Of a stretch of 64,000 nucleotides of DNA, positions 9,220 through 19,123 are shown piece after piece. Location of the stretch: the NCBI RefSeq assembly GCF_001583495.1, contig NZ_LQAQ01000019.1:178836-242835 (forward strand), read 5' to 3'. Below the pieces are notes generated by a model. The model was not told where the DNA came from. It ran no database searches and saw only the letters and a program-made list of their open reading frames with translations. This DNA comes from Flammeovirga sp. SJP92. Its GTDB lineage: Bacteria; Bacteroidota; Bacteroidia; Cytophagales; Flammeovirgaceae. The position numbers and the translations under genes are program-made. Each line of letters starts with the position of its first letter. Positions within the stretch are counted from its first letter, which is position 1.

Positions 9220-10647
9220 TTATAGATCAACTGGAACTCTATCTGCCTCAGGTACTACTTCGTTTGAGATAGTACGACGAGACTTGTACACCTTAGAATC
9301 AGAATCTTTCAATACTGATTTCACCTCTGCCATGTTTACTACTGGGAAGTACTTCGCAAATGCTAAGAACAATGTGAAGAATAAACCAAAAGTAAATACA
9401 TAACACATCACGTCAGTGATTGTAGGGTTGAAGTACAACCATGATGATGGTAAGTAATCACGGTGAAGTGACGTTACGATAATTACGAAACGCTCGAACC
9501 ACATACCAATATTTACTACGATTGAGATAAAGAAGATAAACGGAATGTTTGTTCTTAATTTCTTCACGTAGAATACCTGAGGAGAGATTACGTTACATGC
9601 CATCATTGACCAGTATGCCCACCAGTATTGACCAGTCATACGGTTTACGAATGCATATTGTTCGTATTCTACGCCTGAGTACCATGCGATTACGAATTCG
9701 GTAATATATGCGATACCTACAACAGAACCAGTAATTGTTACTACTAGTGACATCATTTCGATGTGCTCCATTGTGATATAATCTTCTAATTTATACAACT
9801 TACGCGTCACCAACATCAACGTTAATACCATAGCGAAACCTGAGAAGATCGCACCTGCTACGAAGTATGGAGGGAAGATTGTTGTATGCCATCCTGGAAT
9901 TACTGATGTTGCAAAGTCCATTGATACGATGGTGTGTACTGAAAGTACTAGAGGTGTTGATAAACCTGCTAAGATCAATGAAACTGCTTCGTAGTGCATC
10001 CAAGTTTTTGCTGAACCGTTGAAGCCCATTGAAAGAGCACCGTAGATCAAACGAGGAATCGGCTTGATTGCACGGTCACGGATTGTAGCAAAGTCAGGAA
10101 CAAGACCAATAAACCAGAATACTAATGATACTGAGAAATACGTCGAGATCGCGAATACGTCCCAAAGTAGTGGTGAGTTGAAGTTCACCCAAAGAGAACC
10201 ATAAGTGTTTGGTAATGGCAATGCCCAAATACCACCAATCCAAGGACGACCCATGTGTACTACTGGCCAGATAGCGGCACAGATTACGGCAAAGATTGTC
10301 ATTGCTTCCGCTGCACGGTTAATTGAAGTTCTCCATTTTTGACGGAATAACAACAATACCGCTGAGATTAGTGTACCCGCGTGACCGATACCTACCCACC
10401 ATACGAAGTTGGTAATATCCCACGCCCATTGAACTGTCTTGTTAAGACCCCAACGACCAATACCGTTCCACAGCATGTCACCTAAATAGTAACCACCTGC
10501 AAGAAGTAAGAATAACGATAACGCCATTCCTCCAAACCAACCCTTAGAAGGGTTCGCTTCTACTGGTCGACAGACATCTTCTGTTATGTCCTTGTATGTT
10601 TTACCACCAGTTACCAGTGGTTCACGGACTTTCGATACTATCTGCAT
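9220..10647 (-). CDS. actC: Alternative complex III subunit ActC (NrfD-like quinol-binding membrane subunit)
   Basis: This 475-residue integral membrane protein of the NrfD/PsrC type has about ten TM segments, starting near residue 35 (MALSLFLLLAGGYYLGDM) and ending near 440. With ActB it forms the quinol-oxidising module: quinol binds in ActC near the ActB iron-sulfur clusters. The soluble C-terminus is charged. Position three of six in the operon, 75 bases after actB. Size and order match the family. Confidence 0.94.
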   Translation of the reverse strand: MQIVSKVREPLVTGGKTYKDITEDVCRPVEANPSKGWFGGMALSLFLLLAGGYYLGDMLWNGIGRWGLNKTVQWAWDITNFVWWVGIGHAGTLISAVLLLFRQKWRTSINRAAEAMTIFAVICAAIWPVVHMGRPWIGGIWALPLPNTYGSLWVNFNSPLLWDVFAISTYFSVSLVFWFIGLVPDFATIRDRAIKPIPRLIYGALSMGFNGSAKTWMHYEAVSLILAGLSTPLVLSVHTIVSMDFATSVIPGWHTTIFPPYFVAGAIFSGFAMVLTLMLVTRKLYKLEDYITMEHIEMMSLVVTITGSVVGIAYITEFVIAWYSGVEYEQYAFVNRMTGQYWWAYWSMMACNVISPQVFYVKKLRTNIPFIFFISIVVNIGMWFERFVIIVTSLHRDYLPSSWLYFNPTITDVMCYVFTFGLFFTLFLAFAKYFPVVNMAEVKSVLKDSDSKVYKSRRTISNEVVPEADRVPVDL

Positions 10648-10722
10648 TTTATCTTATGTAGAGTATGAATAACTAATTTTAAAGTGGACACCTTTTGAAT
10701 TGCTTCCGAAGGTATCCTTTAA

Positions 10723-13700
10723 TTATGCGTTCTTTTCGTCTTTGTTTCTCACCTTCGCTAGGTAGTAAACGTTAGGACGAGTGTTGATTTCATCTAACAC
10801 ATTGTATGCACGCTCATGTAATTCACCTTCTAATAGTTGGCGAACTTCTGATTCTGGATTGTTCAAGTCACCAAACTTGATCGCACCGCTCGCACAAGCA
10901 GAAGCACATGCAGTAGAAACGTCAGAGTCAACCAATGGACGGCCTTCTCTCTTCGCGTTCAATTTACCTGCTTGCGTTCTTTGCACACACATAGAACATT
11001 TTTCCATCACACCACGAGAACGAACAGTAACGTCTGGGTTTAACACCATCTTACCTAAATCGTTGTTCATGTGATAGTCAAACTCTTCGTTGTTGTGATA
11101 TTTGAACCAGTTGAAACGACGTACTTTGTAAGGGCAGTTGTTTGCACAATATTTCGTACCGATACAACGGTTGTAAGTCATTTGGTTTAGACCTTCTGAA
11201 GAGTGCGAAGTTGCAGCTACTGGACATACAGTCTCACAAGGAGCGTTGTTACAGTGCTGACACATCATTGGTTGGAATACTACCTCAGGGTTACGTGCTG
11301 CACGCTCCATCTTAGCATAATCCGTCATTGATGCATTCTCTTCTTCAGTAAACTCCTCCTCTGGACGTTGGCTGTAATAACGGTCTAAACGCAACCAGTG
11401 CATTTCACGACGGTTAATTACTTCTTGCTTACCTACAATCGGCACATTGTTTTCAATATGACATGCAGTAACACAAGCTGAACATCCATCACAAGAGTTC
11501 AAGTCGATTGCTAACCCCCAGTGGTGGTTAGGGTATTCGTGAACATCTGCTTTAGTACCAGTAACACTGTTCCATAATAATGCAGCACCTGGCTTATCAT
11601 CATTTTTGTTATGGCGGTCATCTTTGTAACCGTTGTTATTGATATCCCAAGCAGAAATATCCGTTGCTTTCTCTGGTCCAGAGTAAGTGTTGATCATCAC
11701 GTCATGTCTAGCAGCAGCAGGGTTTTTCACATACTGAGCAAGTGTAGTCTCTTGGATAATCGACTCACGTGACATGATTGTTTCGTGTGTTTGAGTTTGA
11801 GCAACATCTACTGAAGCATCAGTTGCTTCAACTGAAACACCTGAAGTTACCGAGTAGTTTGTTAAACCTTTAGCACTCAATAATGACATTGCATTGAAAC
11901 CAGCAGCTTCTTCAGCAACCTTACCTAAAGATGTTTGTCCGTATCCTAGAGGAACTGCAACAACACCTTTTGCTAAACCAGGCTGCATGATTACTGGTAA
12001 TTCAAAGCTACCACCTTTCGTTGCTACCTTAAGTACTTTCTTCTTCGTTTCAAACTCTTTGTGAACGTCTAATGAACGAGCGTCCTCAGGAGTAATTGCT
12101 ACGAAGTTACCCCAAGTCACTTTAGTGATTGGATCTGGAGTTTCTTGTACGTAAGGGTTGTTTGCTAATGTACCGTAACCCATTACAGTCGATGCATAAG
12201 CAACAAACTCCCACTCTGAAGTTGTTCTATATTTAGCGGCTACTTTCGCACCTGCATCAGCTATGTTGAATGACGCTGAGTAATCAACGCTATCAGCACC
12301 TGTGTCGTGGATTGACTTGTAGCTACCTGTATTTTCTGTTTCGAAGATACCGTTGTGTAATGCTCTTACCCAGAATGACTGTGATGAAGACTCCTTAGAT
12401 TGTAACGCGAATACGTCTTTCTTCCAGAATGATTTCACTAAGTCATCATACTCTTCTTCGCTACCTGCCCATGCTAAGAATGAATCTTGAGCTTGACGTG
12501 TATCAAAAATAGTATTGATTGTTGGTTGAGCAACACTGAAGTAACCTCTCTTGTACTCTGCATCATTCCAAGACTCCAAGAAGTGCTTATCAGGAGTATT
12601 GAAAGTACAAAGTTTAGCAGTAGCATCTAAACGGTCGTTTGTCGCAACTGACAATTTCGCCTTTTTGATACCTGCTGCAATTTCTTTACCTCTAGCGTAA
12701 TCGTAAACTGGGTTACAGTTATAGAAGATTACAGCACCGTATTTTCCAGCTTTCAATGCATCAACAAATGCATTCATCTGAACATCGCTACCTTGACGAG
12801 TGTAAAGAGGAGTATTTAAATCAACTGTTTTACCATAGTTACCAAGCATTTGGTTGATACCGTTCACTAAAAGCTGAACGTTAACATCATTAATACCTGA
12901 AACTACAACTGATTTACCTTTTGCTTTTAATAAAGCTTTCGCTGCACGAGCAATGTTAGCGTCTTTCAATGTACCTTTTACAGTAGTATTTCCAGTTGCT
13001 TTAGCGATTGCATTGTAAAGAGCAGCTACAGCTACACCTTCTTGAGAAGGTTTTAATGGTGAACGGTAGTCCGCAGCAGCACCAGTAATAGTAAGCATTG
13101 TCTCAAAACTGAATACTTGAGACATTTTCTTCTTATTAGGTCCTACTTTTCTGTTTTTAGCGAAATCTTGTGATAAAACACCTGGAGCAACCCAGTTACC
13201 TAAGATATCAGCATTAAAACTTACGATCACATCTGCTTTATCCAAAGCGTATGATGGAACTACAGCTTTACCAAATTGTGCTTTATTTGCTTCAATAATT
13301 GCAGAGTTGTTGTCTTGGTCATAAGTTACCAAGTCAGCATTGTACTTACCTGCAAATTGATTTAAAACTTTCTTTGTAGATGGAGATACAATAGTATTTG
13401 ATACTACTGCTACTTTTCCTGCGGCAGCTAAACCTTTGATGATTTCAGCATCAGCTTTCTTCCAAGTAGTGGCAGCACCACCTTTAGAAGGAGCCTTAGC
13501 TCTTTCCTCATCATATAAGCCCATGATTGACGCGTTTGCACGAGCAGTGATTGCACCTTGAGAGTACGCTGAGAAAGTGTTACCTTCAATGAAGATAGGT
13601 CTACCCTCTCTTGTTTTCACTACTACAGGCATTGCATCAGAACCATTGAAAAATGTAGAAGCGTAATAGTTTGCTACACCTGGATCAATGTTTTCTGGCT

Positions 13701-13941
13701 TGTTTAAGTAAGGAATCGCCTTCTTCACTGGAGCTTCACATGCTGCTAAAGAAACTGCAGCTACTGAGAATCCCATTACTTTTAAGAAGTCTCGTCTGTT
13801 GCTTTTGAATTCACCCTCCGTATTATCTCCGTAAGCATCTTTGATAGTTAGATGCTGAGGGAATTCTTTTTCCGCATATTTTACAAACTCAGGGTCGTTC
13901 GTTAGTTGTTCGACGCCTTTCCAATATTCTTTCTTTGCCAT
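10723..13941 (-). CDS. actB: Alternative complex III subunit ActB (iron-sulfur subunit with molybdopterin-oxidoreductase-like domain)
   Basis: This 1072-residue protein has a twin-arginine motif RRDFLK at 49-54, set back from the start as usual for ActB. It is followed by a long region related to molybdopterin oxidoreductases, which carries no molybdenum cofactor in characterised ACIII. The C-terminal ferredoxin-like part has four Cys groups: [11 protein letters not shown] (about 817), [13 protein letters not shown] (about 895), [11 protein letters not shown] (about 925) and CSMC plus CASAC (about 982-1020). It transfers electrons between the membrane quinol site and the ActA hemes. It lies 60 bases after actA. 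Confidence 0.95.
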   Translation of the reverse strand: MAKKEYWKGVEQLTNDPEFVKYAEKEFPQHLTIKDAYGDNTEGEFKSNRRDFLKVMGFSVAAVSLAACEAPVKKAIPYLNKPENIDPGVANYYASTFFNGSDAMPVVVKTREGRPIFIEGNTFSAYSQGAITARANASIMGLYDEERAKAPSKGGAATTWKKADAEIIKGLAAAGKVAVVSNTIVSPSTKKVLNQFAGKYNADLVTYDQDNNSAIIEANKAQFGKAVVPSYALDKADVIVSFNADILGNWVAPGVLSQDFAKNRKVGPNKKKMSQVFSFETMLTITGAAADYRSPLKPSQEGVAVAALYNAIAKATGNTTVKGTLKDANIARAAKALLKAKGKSVVVSGINDVNVQLLVNGINQMLGNYGKTVDLNTPLYTRQGSDVQMNAFVDALKAGKYGAVIFYNCNPVYDYARGKEIAAGIKKAKLSVATNDRLDATAKLCTFNTPDKHFLESWNDAEYKRGYFSVAQPTINTIFDTRQAQDSFLAWAGSEEEYDDLVKSFWKKDVFALQSKESSSQSFWVRALHNGIFETENTGSYKSIHDTGADSVDYSASFNIADAGAKVAAKYRTTSEWEFVAYASTVMGYGTLANNPYVQETPDPITKVTWGNFVAITPEDARSLDVHKEFETKKKVLKVATKGGSFELPVIMQPGLAKGVVAVPLGYGQTSLGKVAEEAAGFNAMSLLSAKGLTNYSVTSGVSVEATDASVDVAQTQTHETIMSRESIIQETTLAQYVKNPAAARHDVMINTYSGPEKATDISAWDINNNGYKDDRHNKNDDKPGAALLWNSVTGTKADVHEYPNHHWGLAIDLNSCDGCSACVTACHIENNVPIVGKQEVINRREMHWLRLDRYYSQRPEEEFTEEENASMTDYAKMERAARNPEVVFQPMMCQHCNNAPCETVCPVAATSHSSEGLNQMTYNRCIGTKYCANNCPYKVRRFNWFKYHNNEEFDYHMNNDLGKMVLNPDVTVRSRGVMEKCSMCVQRTQAGKLNAKREGRPLVDSDVSTACASACASGAIKFGDLNNPESEVRQLLEGELHERAYNVLDEINTRPNVYYLAKVRNKDEKNA

Positions 13942-14001
13942 TTCTCTATATGTAGAAAATTGTTGAAAGCTTAGTGAACAAAAGGTTCAAAAAGCGACAA
14001 A

Positions 14002-15252
14002 TTAATAGTGACATTTTGCACATTCTAAACCACCAATGTCTTTTACTTTCATTGGATCCTTAGAAGTAGCTTCGTGCATTTCTACCATTTTGTCATAATA
14101 CGCATTACCTTTTGCGTTTACATCTGTCTGACGGTGACAGTCAATACACCAACCCATTGTTAATAATGAGTGTTGTTGTACTACTTCCATTTTCTCGATT
14201 TCACCGTGACATGTCTGACATTCAACTCCACCAACTTTCACGTGTTGTGAGTGGTTGAAATACGCTAAATCAGGCAAGTTGTGAACACGTACCCACTGAA
14301 TAGGTTCGTTGTTTTCAATCGCCGCATAGATTTTTTGAATTTCTGGAGAATTCTGACGGATACTGTTGTGACAGTTCATACAGATGTTCGCTGAAGGAAT
14401 GTTGGCATTCTTAGACTTTTCTACACCTGTGTGACAGTACTTACAATCAATTTCGTAATACCCTGCGTGAAGTTTGTGTGAGAATTGGATAGGTTGATCT
14501 GGAGCATATCCTTGTTGTACTCCGACTGCGAATAAAGAATCAATAGTTACTTTAGCTACAATCATTACGAATACAAAAGAAGACATTCCGATGAAAACTT
14601 GGCTTTTGAAAATCGCAGCTAAGCTGAATTTTTCGTTAATGTAAGCTGTGTCGTCTTCGTCTAGTCCTTTTTGTTGTCTTAAATACTGCGTTAAAACATT
14701 AGCTAATACTACTAATACAATTAAAACAATACTTAATAACACTAATAGGCCGATAATTACTCCAACTAATAAGTTAGAACTAACTACCATACCCTCTTGT
14801 GGAGCTGTTGCTCCTGCGCCTGCTACATCAGCAGCTGCTTCTGGTTTTGCCGGTCCTTTTATTGTCGCATCCTTTACATATGCTAAAACCTGTAAGATCT
14901 CTGCATCTGAAAGATCTTGGTTAGGCATAATTGTAGGCTTAAACTTATCATAAAGAGCTACTGCGTATGCATCGCCACTTTCAATTGTTTTGCCTGGGTG
15001 CTTAATAAAGCTCGTTAACCATTTAACATCACGACGCTCATAAACATTTTTAAGCGCCGGCCCGACGCCTTTTTCGTGTACTTGGTGACAGGAAGAGCAG
15101 TTGCCATCGAAAAGCTCCATCCCGGCCGAGATCGACGCTTCATCAGTGGGAATGCCGTCTCCTTGTGCAAACGCTGTTACGCTTGTTAGCAGTAAACCGC
15201 ACACCACAGCCAATGTGTAGCGCAACCTTAATACACTTCTGCCGATACTCAT
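14002..15252 (-). CDS. actA: Alternative complex III subunit ActA, multiheme cytochrome c with fused N-terminal cytochrome c domain
   Basis: This 416-residue protein has a signal peptide (1-30). A monoheme cytochrome c domain (CSSCH at 52-56, candidate Met ligand at 109, MPNQDLSD) is followed by TM segments at about 160-187 and 220-238. A pentaheme domain follows, with CKYCH 270, CMNCH 291, CQTCH 345, CIDCH 369 and CAKCH 411, the last motif ending one residue before the stop. That is six CXXCH motifs, one more than the classic pentaheme ActA. It is the first gene of the operon, with a recognisable promoter about 60 bases upstream. Confidence 0.94.
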   Translation of the reverse strand: MSIGRSVLRLRYTLAVVCGLLLTSVTAFAQGDGIPTDEASISAGMELFDGNCSSCHQVHEKGVGPALKNVYERRDVKWLTSFIKHPGKTIESGDAYAVALYDKFKPTIMPNQDLSDAEILQVLAYVKDATIKGPAKPEAAADVAGAGATAPQEGMVVSSNLLVGVIIGLLVLLSIVLIVLVVLANVLTQYLRQQKGLDEDDTAYINEKFSLAAIFKSQVFIGMSSFVFVMIVAKVTIDSLFAVGVQQGYAPDQPIQFSHKLHAGYYEIDCKYCHTGVEKSKNANIPSANICMNCHNSIRQNSPEIQKIYAAIENNEPIQWVRVHNLPDLAYFNHSQHVKVGGVECQTCHGEIEKMEVVQQHSLLTMGWCIDCHRQTDVNAKGNAYYDKMVEMHEATSKDPMKVKDIGGLECAKCHY

Positions 15253-15311
15253 ACCATTGAAGTTTTGTATACTAAAAAATTAGATGAAATATGCAATTGT
15301 ACATTCGACTG

Positions 15312-15342
15312 CAAAGCTAATACGGGATGGACATATTTCAAA
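15312..15342 (-). promoter_or_regulatory. Bacteroidetes-type promoter of the act operon
   Basis: On the minus strand TTTG (15342-15339) is followed after exactly 19 bases by TAGCTTTG (15319-15312). This matches the Bacteroidetes sigma-ABfr consensus TTTG / TAnnTTTG. Transcription would start near 15304, giving a leader of about 50 bases before actA. Confidence 0.75.
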
Positions 15343-15893
15343 CTTGGCATCAAAACAGACGATCTATTAAAAAATACAAAATTTAACCCACAAAACACTA
15401 TATATCAACGATTTAATACAGGTAAAATTCAATAAATCATTATTTATAATCATTCCAAATTACAAAAAAAAGTGACATTAGACATCTTTTTGCCCTTAAC
15501 TCTCGTCAGCTTAATATTTTAACAGGTGTTAATATTCACAATAAATGAAAACATTGCATTGATAGATAATAACTTTTTTATCAATCAATATTTACAATCC
15601 ACTGTTAATGAAATTTGTTCTGAACCGGTTGAAATTTATTTAATAAAAGATTTCCGAATGATATCAACCTTCATTTGATCCTTAATAATATATCCTAACA
15701 ATCTCACTGAAAATACTTTTCCATTCAGAATAGGACCTCGGCTTCCCCAAAAAAGAGTATTAGATCATCTTTTCCTTATTGTAAAAAGTGATTTGTGTTT
15801 AAGGTTAAGGAATTTGTGTTATTAAGTAATAGATATGATAATGACATTTGTATTGTAGTCAGAGACAAAATAAATTCATCTAAATTAATCATC
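15343..15893. other. Intergenic region between actA and the SDR gene
   Basis: About 550 AT-rich bases upstream of the divergent act operon and SDR gene. An imperfect inverted repeat (AATATT..AACA / TGTTAATATT) lies at about 15512-15537 and could be an operator. No ORF or repeat-family copy was seen, and no clear plus-strand promoter matches the consensus. Confidence 0.35.
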
Positions 15894-16673
15894 ATGAAAA
15901 ACGTAGCATTAATCACAGGAGCATCTTCAGGAATTGGTAAAGAGTTTGCAAAAATTCACGCTCAAAAGGGGGGCGATTTAGTCATTGTAGCAAGAAGTGA
16001 AAATAAATTGATTGCACTGAAAAATGAATTAGAACAAACATATGGAATATCGGTTAAAGTAATTGCTAAAGACCTTACTAAGCTTGAATCAGCTCAGGAA
16101 ATTTACAAAGAGGTAAAATCAAAGCTTATCACAGTGGAGTATCTTATCAATAATGCTGGTTTTGGTGGAGTTGGTAAGTTCCACGAAAGAGAATGGGAAA
16201 AGGATCTTGCAATGATCAACCTCAATATTACTGCACTTACAGCTTTGACTCGCTTTTTCCTACCTGATATGGTCAAAAGAAATAGTGGTAGAGTGCTTAA
16301 TGTCTCTTCAACTGCAAGTTTGATTCCTGGTCCGCTTCAAGCAGTTTATTATGCTACCAAAGCTTATGTTACTTTTTTCAGTAACGCAATAGCTGAAGAA
16401 CTTCATGATACTAATATTACTGTAACAGCCCTTCTACCTGGCGCTACAGCCACTGAATTTGGTAAAGTTTCAGGAATGGATAAAACTTCTTTATTCAATA
16501 AAACAGCTAGTGCGTACAAAGTGGCATTAGACGGATATAATGGAATGATGAAAGGGAAATTGGATGTAATTTCTGGTTTAACTACTTCTCAGAAAATCAT
16601 GACAGCTTTTGCTCCTCTTACACCTAAGAAAATTATTTTAAAACAGGTTCGTCAGATGCAGGAGACGAATTAG
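15894..16673 (+). CDS. Short-chain dehydrogenase/reductase (SDR), classical type
   Basis: The ATG at 15894 is chosen because the nucleotide-binding strand follows at once (MKNVALITGASSGIG); the upstream in-frame extension has no homologous look. The protein is 259 residues with TGASSGIG at 8-15, NNAG at 86-89, catalytic Ser at about 139 (VSST), and Tyr152-x3-Lys156. This is the DltE-like group of NAD(P)-dependent oxidoreductases; the substrate cannot be predicted. Transcribed alone and ended by a terminator at about 16804. The 3' flank carries a heptamer repeat tract. Confidence 0.9.
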   Translation: MKNVALITGASSGIGKEFAKIHAQKGGDLVIVARSENKLIALKNELEQTYGISVKVIAKDLTKLESAQEIYKEVKSKLITVEYLINNAGFGGVGKFHEREWEKDLAMINLNITALTALTRFFLPDMVKRNSGRVLNVSSTASLIPGPLQAVYYATKAYVTFFSNAIAEELHDTNITVTALLPGATATEFGKVSGMDKTSLFNKTASAYKVALDGYNGMMKGKLDVISGLTTSQKIMTAFAPLTPKKIILKQVRQMQETN

Positions 16674-16678
16674 TTTTT

Positions 16679-16713
16679 GAGTTAAGAGTTAAGAGTTAAG
16701 AGTTAAGAGTTAA
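16679..16713. repeat. Heptamer tandem repeat, (GAGTTAA) x5
   Basis: Five perfect copies of GAGTTAA directly follow the SDR gene stop. The right flank, AAGAAAGATATGGC, is the same 14 bases found after the GAGGTAA tract at 17657-17691, so the two tracts belong to one repeat family. Confidence 0.9.
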
Positions 16714-16803
16714 GAAAGATATGGCATATTGAGCATTTCAGCAAAGTTTTTCTTTTTACTTAAAACATATTCTTTCTTTTCTTCATACAGCTTTATTTAA
16801 TTG

Positions 16804-16841
16804 ACCCTATCTTCAATATCATAATTGGGGATAGGGTTTTT
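16804..16841 (+). terminator. Terminator downstream of the SDR gene
   Basis: An 8-bp stem ACCCTATC / GATAGGGT is followed by TTTTT. It is about 130 bases past the SDR stop, beyond the heptamer tract. Confidence 0.7.
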
Positions 16842-16858
16842 CATGTAAATTCAAGCAT

Positions 16859-16894
16859 AAAAAAAGGCCAAGATTAATTAAAATCTTGACCTTT
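16859..16894 (-). terminator. Terminator of tRNA-Cys
   Basis: On the minus strand a 12-bp stem (AAGGTCAAGATT / AATCTTGGCCTT, with one T-G pair) is followed by a T-run. It lies a few bases past the tRNA 3' end. The C-A mismatch in the other orientation favours minus-strand use. Confidence 0.8.
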
Positions 16895-16897
16895 TAG

Positions 16898-16968
16898 AGG
16901 TGCCAGGCGGATTCGAACCGCCGTACGCGGTTTTGCAGACCGATGCCTAGCCACTCGGCCATGGCACC
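16898..16968 (-). tRNA. tRNA-Cys (anticodon GCA)
   Basis: A 71-base cloverleaf on the minus strand: acceptor GGTGCCA pairs with TGGCACC, the anticodon loop reads TCTGCAAAA (GCA), and the T-arm is GGCGGTTCGAATCCGCC. The discriminator base is U, as expected for tRNA-Cys. CCA is not encoded. A consensus promoter stands just upstream and a terminator just downstream, so it is a monocistronic tRNA gene. Confidence 0.97.
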
Positions 16969-16987
16969 CTGTTTCTTTAAGACGATG

Positions 16988-17018
16988 CAAAAGTAGCACA
17001 TGATTTTTTACTTGCAAA
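16988..17018 (-). promoter_or_regulatory. Promoter of tRNA-Cys
   Basis: Minus strand TTTG (17018-17015), 19-base spacer, TACTTTTG (16995-16988): a perfect match to the Bacteroidetes -33/-7 consensus. The start site would be about 12 bases before the mature tRNA 5' end. Confidence 0.82.
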
Positions 17019-17121
17019 ACAATTTGAGAAAAAAATCTCTAAATAAAATTTAAGTATCTATAAAACATACAATTAAAATATCATTAACTTTCCATTCTGT
17101 TCTAACATTAGATATAAACAC

Positions 17122-17655
17122 ATGAAATTAGAAAAGTTCCCAAAGGATTCCTTCGTTATTAGCACGGAAATGGTCCTTCCCAATGATACCAACCCCTTAC
17201 ATAATTTAATGGGAGGCCGATTACTTCACCTTATGGATGTGGTTGCCGCTATTTCTGCGCAAAAGCACTCCAACAGAGTTGTGGTTACTGCCTCAGTAGA
17301 TAATGTTTCTTTTAAATATTCTCCTAAACTTGGAGACACCGTAACATTAGAAGCTAAAGTCACAAGAGCATTTAACTCCTCAATGGAAGTATTTATTAGA
17401 GTATGGAGTGAAAATATTCCCAATGGCACTAAAGTAGAAACCAATACAGCCTTCTTTACTTTTGTGGCCGTTGATCAAACTGGAAGACCTATTATTGTTC
17501 CTAAAATTGTCCCTGAAACCGATAGTGAGAAAAAACTATACGATGGGGCATTACAAAGAAGAGAGGTAAGATTAATGATGGCGGGAAGAATGAAGCCGAA
17601 AGACGCGAAATCACTGCATCAAATGATGAAGGATGGGATGAGTAATGAAGAATGA
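17122..17655 (+). CDS. Acyl-CoA thioesterase, hotdog fold (YciA/BFIT type)
   Basis: This 177-residue single hotdog-domain protein carries the family signature DTNPLHNLMGGRLLHLMD at about 22-39. Here Asn24 and Asp39 are the likely catalytic-site residues, followed by VVVTASVDNVSFKYSPKLGD. It hydrolyses acyl-CoA to free acid and CoA in the cytoplasm, as a hexamer in characterised relatives. The C-terminal tail (about 140-177) is charged and helical. Transcribed alone and convergent with pheS. Confidence 0.88.
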   Translation: MKLEKFPKDSFVISTEMVLPNDTNPLHNLMGGRLLHLMDVVAAISAQKHSNRVVVTASVDNVSFKYSPKLGDTVTLEAKVTRAFNSSMEVFIRVWSENIPNGTKVETNTAFFTFVAVDQTGRPIIVPKIVPETDSEKKLYDGALQRREVRLMMAGRMKPKDAKSLHQMMKDGMSNEE

Positions 17656-17656
17656 A

Positions 17657-17691
17657 GAGGTAAGAGGTAAGAGGTAAGAGGTAAGAGGTAA
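17657..17691. repeat. Heptamer tandem repeat, (GAGGTAA) x5
   Basis: Five perfect GAGGTAA copies begin just after the thioesterase stop. They differ by one base from the GAGTTAA tract near 16.68 kb and share its right flank. Confidence 0.9.
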
Positions 17692-17748
17692 GAAAGATAT
17701 GGCTTCTTTGGTTCATGACAGCGAGCTTAAGGCTTTTTATTAAAAAGA

Positions 17749-17792
17749 AAATCCCCAATTACTCTGGTTTGATACAGAATAATTGGGGATTT
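17749..17792. terminator. Bidirectional terminator between the thioesterase gene and pheS
   Basis: A perfect 13-bp stem (AAATCCCCAATTA / TAATTGGGGATTT) with an 18-base loop, A/T-rich on both sides, stands between two convergent genes. Confidence 0.7.
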
Positions 17793-17833
17793 AATATATA
17801 AGGAGAGCCTCGAAATTAAAGAATAAGAGAACC

Positions 17834-17854
17834 TTAACTCTTAACTCTTAACTC
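17834..17854. repeat. Heptamer tandem repeat, (TTAACTC) x3
   Basis: Three perfect TTAACTC copies, the reverse complement of the GAGTTAA unit at 16.68 kb, end 3 bases before the pheS stop codon. Confidence 0.85.
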
Positions 17855-17857
17855 AAA

Positions 17858-18877
17858 TTAAAGTCCTTTGAACTGTCCTAAGAAACGAAGGTCGTTTTCT
17901 GTGAACAAGCGAAGGTCATTGATTTTGTATTTCAACATGGTCATACGCTCGATACCCATACCGAAGGCGAAACCTGTGTATTCTTCTGGATCGATACCTG
18001 ACGCTTTCAATACGTTAGGATCTACCATACCACAACCACCGATTTCTACCCATCCTGAGTACTTACAGATGTTACATCCTTTACCGCCACAAACTGAACA
18101 AGAAACGTCTAATTCTGCTGATGGTTCAGTGAATGGGAAGTAAGATGGTCTTAAACGGATTTTTGTGTTTGGACCGAAGAATTCTTTTGCGAAGTAGTAT
18201 AAAGTATCTTTAAGATCTTTGAAAGATACATTTTTATCTACATACAAACCTTCTACTTGGTGGAAGATACAGTGTGCACGAGCGGAAATTGTCTCGTTTC
18301 TGTATACTCTACCAGGAGATAAAGTACGGAATGGAGGCTTTTGGTTTTCCATTACACGAACTTGCACTGATGAAGTGTGTGTACGAAGTGCAATATCTGG
18401 ATCTTTCTCAATGAAGAAAGTATCCTGCATTTCTCTCGCCGGGTGGTTTGGAGGGAAGTTCAATGCAGAGAAGTTGTGCCAATCATCTTCCACTTCTGGT
18501 CCTTCAGAGATATTGAAACCAATACGTTCGAAAATTCTGTTGATTTCCTCACGTACTTTCGTGATCGGGTGAACAGCACCCATCTCGTTAGGAATATTTG
18601 GAAGTGTAAGGTCATGATGGTTGATATCATCTGCCTGTAAATCCTCTAAAGCTGTTTGTAATTCGTCAAACTTCTCTTGAGCAGCATTTTTTAATGCATT
18701 TACAGTTTGTCCAAAAGTTTTTCTTTCCTCTGGAGCCACTTCTTTCATTTTAGAAAAAAGATCTGCAATAATACCTTTTCTACCTACTACACCTACGCGG
18801 AATGCTTCCAACTCTTCTTTCGTTTGAGCTGTTGCTTTCTCTATTTGTTCTTCGATTTTTTTAATCTGCTCAAGCAT
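17858..18877 (-). CDS. pheS: Phenylalanyl-tRNA synthetase alpha subunit
   Basis: The start is placed at the ATG giving MLEQIKKIEEQIEKA, the usual N-terminal coiled coil; an upstream in-frame start adds 12 unrelated residues. The protein is 339 residues, class II. Motif 2 is GRVYRNETISARAHCIFHQVEG at about 189-210. A Cys cluster CSVCGGKGCNIC at about 259-270 is probably zinc-binding, as in many bacterial PheS proteins. Motif 3 is GFAFGMGIERMTM at about 299-311. It charges tRNA-Phe with the PheT beta subunit; pheT is not in the window. Confidence 0.97.
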   Translation of the reverse strand: MLEQIKKIEEQIEKATAQTKEELEAFRVGVVGRKGIIADLFSKMKEVAPEERKTFGQTVNALKNAAQEKFDELQTALEDLQADDINHHDLTLPNIPNEMGAVHPITKVREEINRIFERIGFNISEGPEVEDDWHNFSALNFPPNHPAREMQDTFFIEKDPDIALRTHTSSVQVRVMENQKPPFRTLSPGRVYRNETISARAHCIFHQVEGLYVDKNVSFKDLKDTLYYFAKEFFGPNTKIRLRPSYFPFTEPSAELDVSCSVCGGKGCNICKYSGWVEIGGCGMVDPNVLKASGIDPEEYTGFAFGMGIERMTMLKYKINDLRLFTENDLRFLGQFKGL

Positions 18878-19052
18878 AATTTCTAAATATATTGACAATG
18901 AGGATACCCCCATCTATAATCAAATTCTTTTGGGAAGAATATGCTCTTCCTTTTCAATCTGCAAATTTAATAACTTTATTCACCTATTACACGAGTAAAA
19001 TCATAAAAAGACGATAATCGGCCAAATTTATCCTCATGTTGCCAATTGATAA

Positions 19053-19092
19053 CAAAAAAACACCTTTCCGATAACTCGAAAAGGTGCTTTTT
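19053..19092 (-). terminator. Terminator of the FKBP gene
   Basis: A 10-bp stem (CACCTTTCCG / CGAAAAGGTG with a T-G pair) is flanked by an A-run that becomes a T-run on the minus strand, about 30 bases past the gene stop. Confidence 0.8.
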
Positions 19093-19123
19093 TATAAAGT
19101 TTATATCTGTATTGAACTACAAA

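Noticed and set aside
10781..11074. Plus-strand 97-residue ORF inside actB
   Set aside because: It is antisense to the conserved iron-sulfur region of ActB and has no start context of its own.
15795..15893. N-terminal extension of the SDR gene
   Set aside because: The extension precedes the conserved first strand of the Rossmann fold and has no family similarity; the internal ATG at 15894 fits the family length.
18878..18913. Upstream start for pheS
   Set aside because: It would add 12 residues not found at PheS N-termini; MLEQIKKIEEQ fits the family start.
18962..18969. TAAATTTG -7-like box upstream of pheS
   Set aside because: No -33 box at 19-20 bases; too weak to list as a promoter.
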